Notes: generated from the sequence alone by a model not told the origin. 64,000 bases of DNA from Paenibacillus sp. JNUCC-31 (GCF_014844075.1 NZ_CP062165.1:806001-870000), one strand, 5' to 3'; positions 48,627-58,584 are shown, counted from the stretch's first letter. Program-made: numbers and translations.

Positions 48627-50219
48627 ATGAATCATCAGTCTTCACAACCAGAGCATTCCTCAGACAAATCAGCTGAGACATTAACGGATCGACAAGGGCA
48701 TCCCATTACGGACAATCAGAATGTACGAACCGTTGGCAGTCGGGGACCGACTACGCTGGAGAACTATCATTTTCTCGAAAAGATTACTCACTTCGACCGT
48801 GAACGTATTCCTGAACGTGTGGTCCATGCCCGCGGCGCTGGCGCTCATGGCGTATTTGAAGCGTATGGAACAGCCGGGGATGAACCGATATCGAAGTACA
48901 CACGTGCACGTCTGTTTCAGGAGAAAGGCAAACAAACGCCTGTGTTCGTTCGCTTCTCCACCGTTATACATGGTGGACATTCACCGGAGACCCTACGGGA
49001 CCCGCGCGGGTTTGCTGTAAAATTCTATACCGAAGACGGCAACTGGGATCTAGTGGGTAACAATCTGAAAATCTTTTTCATTCGCGACCCGCTCAAATTC
49101 CCGGACATGGTACATGCCTTTAAGCCCGACCCTCTGACCAATGCACAGGATATGGAACGGTTTTTCGATTTTGTCTCGCTAAGTCCTGAAGCTACCCATA
49201 TGGTGACATTCCTCTTCTCTCCATGGGGCATTCCAGCGAATTATCGGCAGATGCAAGGGTCGGGTGTTAATACATACAAATGGATCAATCAGGAAGGCAC
49301 GGGCGTACTCATCAAATACCACTGGGAACCGCTCAATCAAGGGATACGCAACCTGCTGCAAAAAGACGCGAGCGAGATCCAGGGACAGAATTTCAATCAT
49401 GCGACATTGGATCTGTATCACGCCATTGAGCAAGGAGACTATCCCGAATGGGAGCTGTGCGTTCAAGTGATGGAAGACGGCGAGCATCCGGAGTTGGATT
49501 TCGACCCGCTGGACCCAACCAAGCTATGGCCCCAGGATCAGTTTCCTTTTTTACCTGTGGGCAAAATGACTTTGAATCGTAATCCCGAAGATTATTTCAA
49601 TGAAGTGGAGCAAGCGGCGTTCGGGACAGGTGTCCTTGTGGACGGGCTGGATTTCTCAGATGACAAACTGCTGCAAGGGCGCACTTTCTCCTATTCAGAT
49701 ACCCAGCGTCACCGGGTGGGTGCAAATTACCTGCAATTGCCTGTAAATGCACCGAAGAACCGCGTTGCGACGAATCAAAGCGGCGGGCAGATGCAGTATC
49801 AAGTGGATCGTGCACCGGGTCAGAATCCGCATGTGAATTACGAGCCTTCGTCGCTCGGGGGCTTAAAGGAAGCTACCCCTCGTGGCAAGGAACATGAACC
49901 ATTGGTGGAAGGCCGACTTGTGCGCAAGAAGATTGAGCGAACCAATGACTTTGGACAAGCGGGGGATACGTATCGGGCGTTCGAAGATTGGGAGCGAGAT
50001 GAGCTGATCAGCAACATGGTCGGTGCTTTGGCGCAATGCAAACCGGATATCGGGGAGCGTATGATCTCTTATTTCACCCAAGCCGATGCAGATTACGGTC
50101 GGCGCGTCTCTGAAGGGTTGGCCTCTGTACCAACCGATGATAGTGCCACAGTCCAACCGAAACATGAACCAAGTGTCGAGCAAGCAGAGAAACGCAGTCG
50201 TGAGACGGACGGATATTAA
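48627..50219 (+). CDS. kat: Heme catalase, monofunctional
   Basis: Splits hydrogen peroxide to water and oxygen. The 530-residue protein has the distal His H67 in [12 protein letters not shown], Asn145/146 in [14 protein letters not shown], and the proximal heme Tyr Y356 in [14 protein letters not shown]. It is of the small-subunit clade type. ATG at 48627 has GGCGGTG about 9 bases upstream; GTG at 48615 with AAGGA is the alternative. No PerR box was seen upstream. Confidence 0.95.
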   Translation: MNHQSSQPEHSSDKSAETLTDRQGHPITDNQNVRTVGSRGPTTLENYHFLEKITHFDRERIPERVVHARGAGAHGVFEAYGTAGDEPISKYTRARLFQEKGKQTPVFVRFSTVIHGGHSPETLRDPRGFAVKFYTEDGNWDLVGNNLKIFFIRDPLKFPDMVHAFKPDPLTNAQDMERFFDFVSLSPEATHMVTFLFSPWGIPANYRQMQGSGVNTYKWINQEGTGVLIKYHWEPLNQGIRNLLQKDASEIQGQNFNHATLDLYHAIEQGDYPEWELCVQVMEDGEHPELDFDPLDPTKLWPQDQFPFLPVGKMTLNRNPEDYFNEVEQAAFGTGVLVDGLDFSDDKLLQGRTFSYSDTQRHRVGANYLQLPVNAPKNRVATNQSGGQMQYQVDRAPGQNPHVNYEPSSLGGLKEATPRGKEHEPLVEGRLVRKKIERTNDFGQAGDTYRAFEDWERDELISNMVGALAQCKPDIGERMISYFTQADADYGRRVSEGLASVPTDDSATVQPKHEPSVEQAEKRSRETDGY

Positions 50220-50309
50220 AATAGCTGGACAGCGTTTAGACTGATAAGTCTGACAGTGTTAGTACATTCGAGTATTTTGAGTAAGCAGATTACGTACTGA
50301 ATTAAAGAT

Positions 50310-50356
50310 AGCCCTGATCGTCAGGTTGCCATTTGCAGCTGCCATCAGGGCTTTTT
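50310..50356 (+). terminator. Terminator of the catalase gene
   Basis: AGCCCTGAT pairs with ATCAGGGCT around a TTGC/GCA inner loop, followed by TTTTT. Confidence 0.85.
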
Positions 50357-50772
50357 CATGACTAGCTTGAGTGTAATCTCCACTTCAGGATGCATACTGC
50401 TATTTATTTTAAATTAAATGAAGTTCATATGAGTGGATCGAAGGTAAGACTTGTGCTCGGGGAATGGAAAAGCTTACTTCTCTACGTTCATTTCAGATGA
50501 TTCTTCGTTAAATGAGAGCTATCACCCAATGGAAAGATTACATAATTCACGTGATATTACAAGCCTTGGAAGGTTGCAGGCCTGACCTGCCTGCATGTAC
50601 CTCCATCTGATCAGATGATTATTGATGATAACGCTTACAACATTTACCATAAAGCTGTGTCCTAGAGATTACACCTAACCAGCCGGCATGACCTATCTCA
50701 TAGGTAACGGTCTGGTACACGGCTACCACATGCTCTTCATTCTATTCCCAATTAACCAAGGAGGTTTGCGTA
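50357..50772. other. Intergenic region upstream of the pectate lyase
   Basis: No gene is seen. It holds a cre-like site (50626-50639) and the ribosome site AAGGAGG before 50773. Confidence 0.4.
50626..50639 (+). promoter_or_regulatory. Possible cre (CcpA) site upstream of the pectate lyase
   Basis: TGATAACGCTTACA differs from TGWAANCGNTNWCA at one position. It lies 134 bases before the lyase start. Confidence 0.5.
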
Positions 50773-52134
50773 ATGAAATTATTCCCATCTACATCCACTC
50801 ATGCATCTGTACGATCCGAACGTTCTCTGAAATCGAAAATGGCCCAGATCTGTCTGAGCGCCGCGTTCCCTCTATTATTGATTGGTGGTGGATCGGCTGG
50901 TGCTGAAGAGCTGATCGAGAGCAGCTTGCAATATCCCTCTGAATCGGTGGAGACTTCGAATATCGCACTTGCTGCGGGTGATCTGTATGTGTCTCCTGGC
51001 GGTTCAGCCAGCAATCCGGGAACACTCAACAGCCCTACGTCACTCGCTAACGCATTAACCCAGATCGCCCCAGGCAAAACCATCTATCTACGCGGCGGTA
51101 CCTATAACTTCTCCCAGACCATTACCATTGAACGTGGCAATAGCGGAACATCAAGCCAACGCAAAAACCTTGTGGCCTATGGATCGGAAAAACCGGTCTT
51201 TGATTTCTCGGCCCAAGCCTTCGCTTCCACCAACCGCGGGCTGCAAATGTTCGGAGACTACTGGTTCGTCAAAGGGCTTGAGGTGAAGGGTGCGGGCGAC
51301 AACGGCATCTTCATCGGAGGTAGTTACAACCGTCTGGAGCAGATTGAAGCTCATCACAACCGGGATACGGGTATTCAAATGGGACGTTATACTTCCACAG
51401 CCGCCAAGAGTGAATGGCCTGCATATAATGAAGTGATTCGTTCCTACTCCCACAACAACTATGACCCGGATGACGGCGAGGATGCAGACGGTTTTGCGGC
51501 CAAACTGACCGTAGGCCCGGGCAATGTCTTCGACGGTTGTATTGCGGCCTATAACGTAGACGATGGCTGGGATCTGTATAGCAAAACGGACACAGGCGCC
51601 ATCGGCGCGGTTACGATCCGTAACAGCATCGCCTACGCGAACGGTGCAACAGCAGACGGTACTTCTACCTCCAACAGTGATGGCAACGGCTTCAAGCTCG
51701 GCGGCGAGAAGATTGCAGTGAATCATATTGTTGAGAACAGCATTGCCTTTAATAACAAAAAGCATGGCTTTACCTACAACAGCAATCCCGGTTCGATCCA
51801 GATGAAAAACAACACCTCCTGGAACAACGGACAAAGCAACTTTGCCTTTGATGTAGGCACCCACATCTTCACCAACAACCTGTCCTTCCAAGGCGGCGCC
51901 AGTGACAAAACAAGCGGAACCGACGTCAGCAGCACCAACGTCTGGTGGAAAAACAAAAAAAGCGAGAACGCCAAAGGCCTGCTCGCCAGCGCAGCCGACT
52001 TTGTCTCCCTCGTGCCTTCGGTAACACGTAGCACGGACGGAACACCTGTCTTGAGTAATTTCCTGAAGCTTGCGAACGGTAGTGATTTGGTTGGATCGGG
52101 TACGCCATCGGGTACAAATATTGGTGCGAGATAG
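50773..52134 (+). CDS. Secreted pectate lyase, PL9 family
   Basis: Secreted parallel beta-helix lyase of 453 residues that cleaves polygalacturonate by beta-elimination. A signal region (about 1-45) is followed by the PL9 repeat fold. The Asp-rich calcium sites (NNYDPDDGEDADGFAAK, YNVDDGWDLY) and the candidate base Lys in GNGFKLGG fit PL9. AAGGAGG lies 8 bases before the ATG. A cre-like site upstream suggests catabolite control, as expected for a plant-polymer enzyme. Confidence 0.88.
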   Translation: MKLFPSTSTHASVRSERSLKSKMAQICLSAAFPLLLIGGGSAGAEELIESSLQYPSESVETSNIALAAGDLYVSPGGSASNPGTLNSPTSLANALTQIAPGKTIYLRGGTYNFSQTITIERGNSGTSSQRKNLVAYGSEKPVFDFSAQAFASTNRGLQMFGDYWFVKGLEVKGAGDNGIFIGGSYNRLEQIEAHHNRDTGIQMGRYTSTAAKSEWPAYNEVIRSYSHNNYDPDDGEDADGFAAKLTVGPGNVFDGCIAAYNVDDGWDLYSKTDTGAIGAVTIRNSIAYANGATADGTSTSNSDGNGFKLGGEKIAVNHIVENSIAFNNKKHGFTYNSNPGSIQMKNNTSWNNGQSNFAFDVGTHIFTNNLSFQGGASDKTSGTDVSSTNVWWKNKKSENAKGLLASAADFVSLVPSVTRSTDGTPVLSNFLKLANGSDLVGSGTPSGTNIGAR

Positions 52135-52171
52135 GTGGTAGGTAATAAGATAAAAGAATAATTAAAAAGCA

Positions 52172-52226
52172 AAATCCCCTCCCCCATGCCAGCCTGATCG
52201 GTGGTAATGGAGAAGGGGAATTTTTT
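52172..52226 (+). terminator. Terminator of the pectate lyase gene
   Basis: TCCCCT.CCCAT pairs with ATGG.AGGGGA, followed by TTTTTT. Confidence 0.8.
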
Positions 52227-52268
52227 GGATTTGAGTTCGTTGTGTGCTGGTTTCTAGTTGATAGATAC

Positions 52269-52550
52269 TCACGGTTTGGCTAAAACCTCAATCATCAGTC
52301 TGCCGCCTGTGCGAAAACCTTGCTCAAACGCCGCTTCCACATACATCGACGTGGATTGTCCGATCAAGTCGATCAGTTGCTCCAAAGCATCGTATTCTGT
52401 ATCTGTGAGATTTGTTTTGTAGTTTTGCATCATGTCCGATATTTGATGATTGATTTCCTGATACTCGGCCTGCTCAGGATGAATCGACTCGTCCAACCGC
52501 AAATTCCCGTGAAACAAATCTTCGATCAGGTTTGACATGTTATCCTTCAT
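52269..52550 (-). CDS. DUF6809-like small protein
   Basis: A 93-residue helical acidic protein ending GFRTGGRLMIEVL, the pattern of DUF6809, which often sits in mobile or accessory regions. GAGGTGA lies 7-8 bases before the ATG; an internal ATG (codon 5) is possible. Function unknown. Confidence 0.78.
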   Translation of the reverse strand: MKDNMSNLIEDLFHGNLRLDESIHPEQAEYQEINHQISDMMQNYKTNLTDTEYDALEQLIDLIGQSTSMYVEAAFEQGFRTGGRLMIEVLAKP

Positions 52551-52706
52551 GGTAAGGTCACCTCAGGAAGATTGTAACTCAAGGGATGAGGTGAGATGGG
52601 GATTTAGCGGGAAATCCACTAGTTTTTTATTGAGTCGAAATTATAGTTAAACTCATACCTCAAACACCAAAGGAAGCTTATCTTGCTGTAGTCAACGCTC
52701 ACAAAT

Positions 52707-52762
52707 GGCTCACATTCTGTCATATGGAGGCAAAAGAAAAAGCACCACGAGGGGTGCTTTAG
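52707..52762. repeat. Cassette-boundary repeat C, copy 1
   Basis: Shares GGCT.ACATTCTGTCATATG and the following AGAAAAAGCACC hairpin stem with 57387-57441. The stem AGCACC/GGTGCT acts as a terminator for the gene upstream on the minus strand. Confidence 0.6.
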
Positions 52763-52810
52763 TTGACATATTTATGATCATTTCGCTACTATCATTTGAA
52801 TGATATGCAT

Positions 52811-53645
52811 TTATCCCAAAGGATTAAGACTAAGGGCTTTTATCAAAGATTCCTTCATGTTTTGAATAAACTCGGCGCGAGTTTCAGAAGAAATTTCCAA
52901 CAGAGACAGATAAGGATTCAAGTCCTCCAGTTCAACTAATAGCAGTTCTCCTGATAGTGTGCGACATGCATCCACACGTTGAATACCACAGTCAATGTTA
53001 TTCCAATCAATACTTTTGTGCAAAAGATAAATCTTGTTCAGTAGGTGTATATTCTTTCAATTCCCAACGTTTATCCTTATCCGGTGCATACAATGCGTAC
53101 TGATAGTCCTTGTCAATGAAGTAAAAGGATACCTCGTATTCAAAAGGGATAAACGGTTGCACCAGAATACTCTGCTGCTCATTATCAATTTCATTAGTTA
53201 GTTCTTCTTTAGAAATTTTCTTCATGCCAATGGAATCAGCGCCATCTTTTGGTTTGACAATGAAGTATTCTACCTCGGGTAGAAATTTAACATTTTCAAC
53301 GGAATCTATCGTGGGTATAACCGGGAAATTCACATTTGTTAATTCCAACAAATACTCTTTTCCATTCATATCTGCTTTGCCATTAAATGAATTGTAAGTT
53401 TTTAGTTGCTTGTCTACTATTCTCTTACGAAAAGCTTGATACTTTTCTTTAAAATTGGCAACAGGACCTGCATTTCGAAAGATAATTAAATCGACAACAT
53501 CCTCGAAGCTCTCGATATCCTCCGGATGGCAAATAATCAAGTCGAACTCTTCTCTAAGTTTGGAAGTGAGATACAGGTCTTCTTCATAATAGTTTCTGCC
53601 TTTAGCTGGATAGTAAAGGTCTGTTACAAATAACAACTTCTTCAA
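52811..53645 (-). pseudogene. ATP-grasp family protein, frameshifted
   Basis: Two minus-strand frames are one broken gene of about 275 residues. The first (53645-53007) starts MKKLLFVTDLYYP and contains VEYFIVKPKDGADSIG and SILVQPFIPFEYEVSFYFID, the ATP-grasp core, and stops after LSFAQKY. The reading continues one base off as IDWNNIDCGIQRVDACR..LVELEDLNPYLS (to 52811), the usual end of such proteins. The break is near 53015-53020, by loss or gain of one or two bases. RimK-like ATP-grasp enzymes ligate amino acids to peptides. Confidence 0.8.
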
Positions 53646-53737
53646 AAAGGAACACCTAACTTTCGTATTCTTTTTATTAACCCATTCTTAACATATTATA
53701 CGATGTTAATCTCCTATTCAAAGAAAATAAGAAAAAG

Positions 53738-53853
53738 TGAGATGCGGAACGCCCCAGTCATATACTGCTTCAGCAACTGTGCATTTCATTCTCGCCTGAA
53801 TTCCAACTCTCACAGTAACACAAAAAGATCATATGGGCTTCAAATCAGACTCA
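53738..53853. repeat. Cassette-boundary repeat D, copy 1
   Basis: About 110 bp matching 58672-58795: shared GGAACGC.CCAGTCATAT, TTTCATTC and CATATGGG/CATGTGGG. It lies upstream of the ATP-grasp gene. Confidence 0.6.
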
Positions 53854-53895
53854 TAAAGCAATCAATATTATTTCTCGCAAACGGTACCGTTGTCA

Positions 53896-55600
53896 TTAAC
53901 GATTTTTCTTGAAAAGAATATCCAATCGATATTTCAACATTTTATCTTCTCTCACAACTTCCAAAGAATAAAAGTATGTTTGAAAATCATTATAATAATT
54001 TTCTTTTCTCCAATATTGCTCGATTTCTTTAATAAGCTTTTTGATTTGATGGCACCAAGTCCATTGTTCATCGCTAATCTTGCCAGTGGGCACAGGAAAA
54101 AATAATGATTACTTTCTATACTTTCTAAAATGTTACTCTTAATTGACTCATTTGTTGAAATAGAGTAAATAGAATTTAGTAGTTGACCTATATAAAAGTG
54201 GTTACTATACTCATTTCGGTCAAAAAGAACTTTAATATGGGAAACAAGTTTTTTAAAATATTCATATTCTAACTTCTTCAAAATCTTATCAATTACTTTT
54301 CTTGCTTTTTCACTTTCAGTAGGAGAAAACCACGAATCCCCTATACTCTCTTTTGTAATATCAACTTCTCTCTGGAAGAAATTAGATCTAAAACTTCTTC
54401 GTCGTTAATCCCAAAATCTACAGACAATATTTCGCACCATGAGTATGCAGAAGTTAGATTTGTGATAATCTCACCAATTTTCTCATCTCCTTGCAGATTT
54501 TTACTGTACTTTCTAGTATGATTTATCATCGCCTCAATTTGTGACTCCGATGAAAAAAAATTATGAGGTTCTTCTTTATAATTGTTAATATTTGAGATTA
54601 AACTGGTAAACACCTCTTCGGAATATGTGCCTGTCTCAAACCATTTTTTTATATGAGGAAAGATACTTTTGCACATATCATTATCAAGTGAATTCTTTAA
54701 TATGAAATTACATAAGTATTCTATGACTCCACTACCTTCAGTAGTATAAAATATATTGATTAATTCACTGTTAGGTGCATCATGGTCTAATAACACCATC
54801 TCTCCATTATGTTCAATTTTGAAAACTACTGAGGCAAAACACATCCTGTAAAGATCATCTCTCGTAAACTTCTCACTAAATAAATCATCTCCAAGTGTTT
54901 GAGTTACTTCTCTAATAAAATGATTTGTTTTTTCAAAAGTCCTCAAATTTTTAAATTTTAAATCCGCAGCAAGATTACCAATTACTCTCCATACTTCATC
55001 TCGCAAAATCTCTCTTGGTGCTTCGTCAGCATACTCTTCAATAGTATAAATTCTATCGATTGCTTTTTCTCTAAAGTTCGTGTAATCAGCTTTCTCTTCA
55101 TCATCTTTTATGTGATTAGTAGCAGCAACTAAAACTACCTTAATCTTATCTATTTTAGAAAGACTATCTACCACACCAAACACTTCCTTAATGTTTAAAT
55201 CATTATGCTTCCTTTCTAAGTCATCGAAAACAATTATAAATGTGTCTTTCTGGCTTAACTCTTTATTTAATGTGCTTAACATATTTTGTAGCACTGGTAT
55301 TGATAGAGAAACACCAAAATAAGATACGTCTAGCGAATTCATTTTTTGCCTTAATATACTAAAGTACTTTTTCATTTTCCCACTTGGTAGTTGGTCTAAT
55401 ATTTGGAAATATATCTCTTGAAGCATAGTATTAACATCTTTTTTTCCAAATAATGATACATAACAGGTATTTGAGTAGTTACCTATGAAATTAGATATGT
55501 ACTTTGTCTTTCCAATCCCCCATACTCCATCAATTAAAATTTTCTGATAACTTGATTCCTGAAATTGTCCGAGAACTTTTAATATCTCATTTGCTTTCAT
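53896..55600 (-). pseudogene. KAP/STAND-type P-loop NTPase, frameshifted twice
   Basis: A gene for about 568 residues broken by two frameshifts. The first part (55600-54341) has Walker A GVWGIGKT, Walker B FIIVFDDLERK and a sensor segment VVLVAATNHIKDD, as in KAP-type NTPases that occur in antiphage loci. Near 54374 the frame shifts and continues QREVDITKESIGDSWFS to 53952; near 54100, at a T-run, it shifts again and ends DILFKKNR. The start is at 55600. As it stands only a truncated NTPase domain could be made. Confidence 0.8.
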
Positions 55601-55978
55601 AAATTATCCTCCAATCATTTGCACGAGTACTAAAATAATAGCACATGTAAATAATTATAAAAGCTCCAATCAGATGCCTGAAGGTATTCTAATTAGAGCT
55701 TTTTGTTATACTCTCTTCTAGAAAAATGACAGTCCTATTGTGTGGCGGAATACATATTTTTCTCTTTAAAGAGAGTGACGTTGGTTAGCTCGCTTCGAAT
55801 CTTCGTCCTAAAATCTTAGTGCCCGCTTGCTGGCTTAGAGTCGGTACTGCTCATACACCCAAAGTTGCTTTCAAATTAGAATCGTGACATTCACCCTCTT
55901 GTTCGCATTTAGATCAGATCAGTTTGATCCATAAGACGAGTGCTTCTTACCCCCTTGAATTAATTTTGAAGTTTCATG
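55601..55978. other. Intergenic region, no gene seen
   Basis: It has one hairpin with a T-run at about 55662-55705 (AAGCTC..GAGCTTTTT). The sequence next to 55979 may be further phage remnant. Confidence 0.35.
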
Positions 55979-56158
55979 TTATCTTTTTATTGACACACTA
56001 CCGATTGACGGAAGCATTATAGATTGAGATGCTCCCAGCAAGTATTCACCGAAAGTAAGAACGTAGGCATCAGCTCTGTCCGGAGACTTTAAACCGCGTT
56101 TCTTCATGTCCTTCTTACTTTCAAGAAGTATTTTCCCTTTACTGGTCATTGACCATTT
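55979..56158 (-). pseudogene. Phage terminase large-subunit C-terminal fragment, copy 1
   Basis: The frame reads MTSKGKILLESKKDMKKR, then GLKSPDRADAYVLTF, the typical tail of P22-like terminase large subunits. The N-terminal part is missing. At about 56140-56158 it runs into a ParB-type frame. Near-copy at 60155-60500. Confidence 0.7.
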
Positions 56159-56345
56159 TCTTGTATCGCTGATGACCGCCGACCATATGCCCAGTACGTT
56201 CGTTCCAGACAATCGGCTCAACATAACCCAATTCCTCTATACTACAACGAAGCTTCTCATATTCAACGTCCCCAGGTTGAAGGTTAACACGGGGGGTGTA
56301 GGCTGCTGCATTAATCTGATCAATCGGCACGATTCTGATGTTCAT
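56139..56345 (-). pseudogene. ParB/sulfiredoxin-like N-terminal fragment
   Basis: A 68-codon fragment (VPIDQINAAAYTPRVN, EELGYVEPIVWNERTGHMVG, GGHQRYKK) that looks like the start of a ParB-type domain, as found in phage DNA-modification or partition proteins. It is cut off by the terminase tail in another frame. Confidence 0.6.
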
Positions 56346-56379
56346 TCAGATACCTCCAATTTAAAAAGCCATCCTCGTA

Positions 56380-57183
56380 TTAGGATGGCTTCGTTGTAAT
56401 ATCTATTAGTTTTTGATGCCTTGGATAAAAACCATGAACCTTAAGCATCATTAATCTGTGCTGATTTTGTTCTATTGCCATATAAATCAGCCTAACTTCA
56501 TCATCTGTCGTATTCATGTTCACAAGATTATCCAAAAGATCTTTTTGTTCATTTTGAAGCTTATATACTGCAATAAAATTTAATATAAAAAAGAATGTAT
56601 TAAGGTAGCTTTGTAAGAAAAGGGAATCCTCTGTAGGCTTCTCTGCTCCAGCATATTGATCATGTGCTAGCATTCTAGAAATTCCTTTATATCCAGTATA
56701 ATACTCTCCGTTTAAATAGTACTGTATTTCCTCTGCTCGTCTATTTTTAGTTTGAATAAGGTCGTTTACTATTCCCATTGCTGTTTGAAGATTTAACAAG
56801 TTCTTCTGATCCTCTAATTGGTCAGCAGATCTAGCTGTTTCTTCTCTCTGCATCCTTACCTCTTCAGTCTGCATTTCAATAGCTTTCCTTTGAAGTCCTA
56901 GCTCTTCTGTTTGCATTTGTATGGCTTCTCTCTGAAGCGAGAGTTCCTCTGTCTGCATATCAATTGACTTACTTTGTGTCTGTAATTCTTGTCTTTGCAC
57001 TGCAATTGTGTAAATGAGTCCTGTAAAGGCAAGACCTGAGAACAACGCATTTACTGCTCCAAACATGTCTCCAAACGTTCCGCCCCCATCTGGTTTTCCA
57101 AACCACAGTGAAATAAAGAGCCCCGAGAGAGCCCACAAGACTAAAACTCCTGCCGAGATCCACAAAATGTGTTTCTTTTTCAT
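56380..57183 (-). CDS. Putative phage abortive-infection protein, AbiC-like membrane coiled-coil
   Basis: A 267-residue membrane-anchored protein. One transmembrane segment (about 5-25) is followed by a second hydrophobic stretch with GTFGDMFGAVNALFSGLAFTG, read in parts, then a long coiled coil with three 14-residue repeats of the type MQTEELSLQREAIQ, and a C-terminal helical domain (about 130-267). This layout recalls the putative AbiC family. ATG at 57183 follows GGGGTGGAAGG. The gene stands alone in a prophage-like region, which fits a phage-defence role, still an inference. Confidence 0.68.
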   Translation of the reverse strand: MKKKHILWISAGVLVLWALSGLFISLWFGKPDGGGTFGDMFGAVNALFSGLAFTGLIYTIAVQRQELQTQSKSIDMQTEELSLQREAIQMQTEELGLQRKAIEMQTEEVRMQREETARSADQLEDQKNLLNLQTAMGIVNDLIQTKNRRAEEIQYYLNGEYYTGYKGISRMLAHDQYAGAEKPTEDSLFLQSYLNTFFFILNFIAVYKLQNEQKDLLDNLVNMNTTDDEVRLIYMAIEQNQHRLMMLKVHGFYPRHQKLIDITTKPS

Positions 57184-57386
57184 CCTTCCACCCCTATTTG
57201 TTCTGATACAACATCTTCCAGTATCAGACAATAAGTGAGGTTGGTCAAGAATGATATTTGTGTTGAGTTGGTTTCAACGTTGGAGTGACCATCGTATGCA
57301 TGCGTAGGCTCACTTAGACGCTGTTCTCCACTCTTAAATGGACTGACCACTGCAAACGGACGTTCTTATATAATCAAGCTTAGGAC

Positions 57387-57441
57387 GGCTTACATTCTGT
57401 CATATGAGAGCAAGAAAAAAGCACCGCATTGGGTGCCTTTT
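57387..57441. repeat. Cassette-boundary repeat C, copy 2
   Basis: Shares GGCTTACATTCTGTCATATG and AAAAAAGCACC hairpin with copy 1 (52707-52762), in the same position relative to the 3' end of minus-strand genes. Confidence 0.6.
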
Positions 57442-57454
57442 ATGCCTTATCCAA

Positions 57455-57754
57455 CTAAGCTAGTGGAACTACAGTAGGACTTCCTGCTATAGATATGTTG
57501 GACTGGTTTATATTAACTGACACTGCTCCAGGTGATGATAGTGGTTCATCAAACCTAATTTTAATTTGTACACCTTTCATCTCATTGTGTACAGTTTCGA
57601 AAATGTACATATCTTTTACGGGTGGCCAATGTGGGTTATCTCTCATTGAAACTGTTGGGGCTTCTTCAGATCCTGTTTCAACAAAAAATAGGAGTTGACT
57701 TCCACCCTCCATTATTCCTTTTTCATCCAAGACTGCAACAAGGCTGTCACTCAT
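57455..57754 (-). CDS. Small hypothetical protein of the accessory region
   Basis: A 99-residue soluble, beta-rich, acidic protein I do not recognise. AGGAGG lies 8 bases before the ATG, so it is surely translated. Its start overlaps the end of a small upstream ORF. It lies beside prophage remnants. Confidence 0.72.
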   Translation of the reverse strand: MSDSLVAVLDEKGIMEGGSQLLFFVETGSEEAPTVSMRDNPHWPPVKDMYIFETVHNEMKGVQIKIRFDEPLSSPGAVSVNINQSNISIAGSPTVVPLA

Positions 57755-57872
57755 TATTCATTCCTCCTGTACATGATTTCATTTCTAGAACGAACAATAG
57801 TATTCCATTAGTGACTACGATTATTCCGCTGGCAATCCAAATTACTACAAAATTGTATAATCCCATCTTCCC
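57747..57872 (-). CDS. Small membrane ORF of the accessory region
   Basis: About 41 residues with one hydrophobic segment (NFVVIWIASGIIVVTNG region), ending inside the start of the next gene. AAAGG lies before the ATG at 57872; an ATG at 57866 is alternative. Small single-span ORFs of this type are common in phage lysis regions, but no family was recognised. Confidence 0.5.
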   Translation of the reverse strand, partial: GKMGLYNFVVIWIASGIIVVTNGILLFVLEMKSCTGGMNNE

Positions 57873-57946
57873 CATACACAACCTTTGCACTTCTCTGGCT
57901 GCTTTCTGGGGCGGATGCGTAACTTCTTCCGTCTTCTGCTAATCAC
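57845..57946 (-). CDS. Small basic ORF with a CxxC
   Basis: A 33-residue ORF with basic N-terminus (RRRKKLRIRPRKQPEK) and CKGC. GTG at 57946 has GGAGG 7-8 bases upstream. It overlaps the next small ORF. Possibly a small phage-type DNA-binding or zinc peptide. Confidence 0.5.
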   Translation of the reverse strand: MISRRRKKLRIRPRKQPEKCKGCVWGRWDYTIL

Positions 57947-57961
57947 TTCAATTCCTCCAAT

Positions 57962-57999
57962 GAAAAAAAGCCGATCCAGTGAAGGAACGACTTCGGCTG
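57962..57999 (-). terminator. Terminator-like hairpin in the accessory region
   Basis: AGCCGA pairs with TCGGCT around 17 bases, followed on the minus strand by seven T. Confidence 0.5.
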
Positions 58000-58284
58000 T
58001 TATATGTACGATATTGGCTAATGAAATTAATTTTTCTGTCTATAAAATGACGCTTTTGGCGATTCGTGTGACGTTTTTAAAAGAATGGCGTCCGTACCGT
58101 CCGCAGCAAAAACGTTGCACTCTTTGCTTTAAATGCATACGTACTAAGTTACAAGAGAGTAAGAACAAGACCATTGTACTGAAGCTAACAAAAGCGGGTC
58201 AAGGAACAGATAACGGGTGAGTCCCGATGAACTGGAACAAACCCGTCATTTACTGCCGAATCCTCGCTATTTCACTTAACAATA
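58000..58284. other. Intergenic region with unexplained ORF-like sequence
   Basis: The frames here lack good start signals; no gene is supported. Confidence 0.3.
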
Positions 58285-58584
58285 TTAAACTGATCGTTGT
58301 ATGACACGAAACTCTGTTCTAGCAGTAGCTTCTTTGACATTAAAATCAGTGTTATTCAATTTTATATGCAAAAAATATCCTGTTTCATTAAGGTATAAAC
58401 TTTGGAAATTAAAGTTACTGTTTGTAATTGTTAAATTCCTAACCCGGTCAATCTCGGATTCATAAGGATTAACTGTATTCACCTCAATCCCCCAGTCAGC
58501 ATCAAAATCCCCGTCAATGTCAACTACATGAGCGTGTTTTTGTTTCGATGGAATAAATATTTCCAAAAAATCTGAAACAGCCAA
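58285..58584 (-). CDS. Small hypothetical protein of the accessory region
   Basis: A 99-residue soluble, Asp/Asn-rich, beta-prone protein I do not recognise. The start is a TTG at 58584, chosen because AAGGAGG lies 8 bases upstream. It is divergent from the DUF2278 gene, with repeat D in between. Confidence 0.7.
   Translation of the reverse strand: MAVSDFLEIFIPSKQKHAHVVDIDGDFDADWGIEVNTVNPYESEIDRVRNLTITNSNFNFQSLYLNETGYFLHIKLNNTDFNVKEATARTEFRVIQRSV

Noticed and set aside
4830..50430. TTAAATGAAGTTCAT at about 4830 and AATGAAGTTCATAT at about 50410
   Set aside because: A 15-base match with no shared flank; too short to call a repeat.
57885..58220. Plus-strand 111-codon ORF in the accessory region
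   Set aside because: No ribosome site, and it runs against two supported small minus-strand ORFs.
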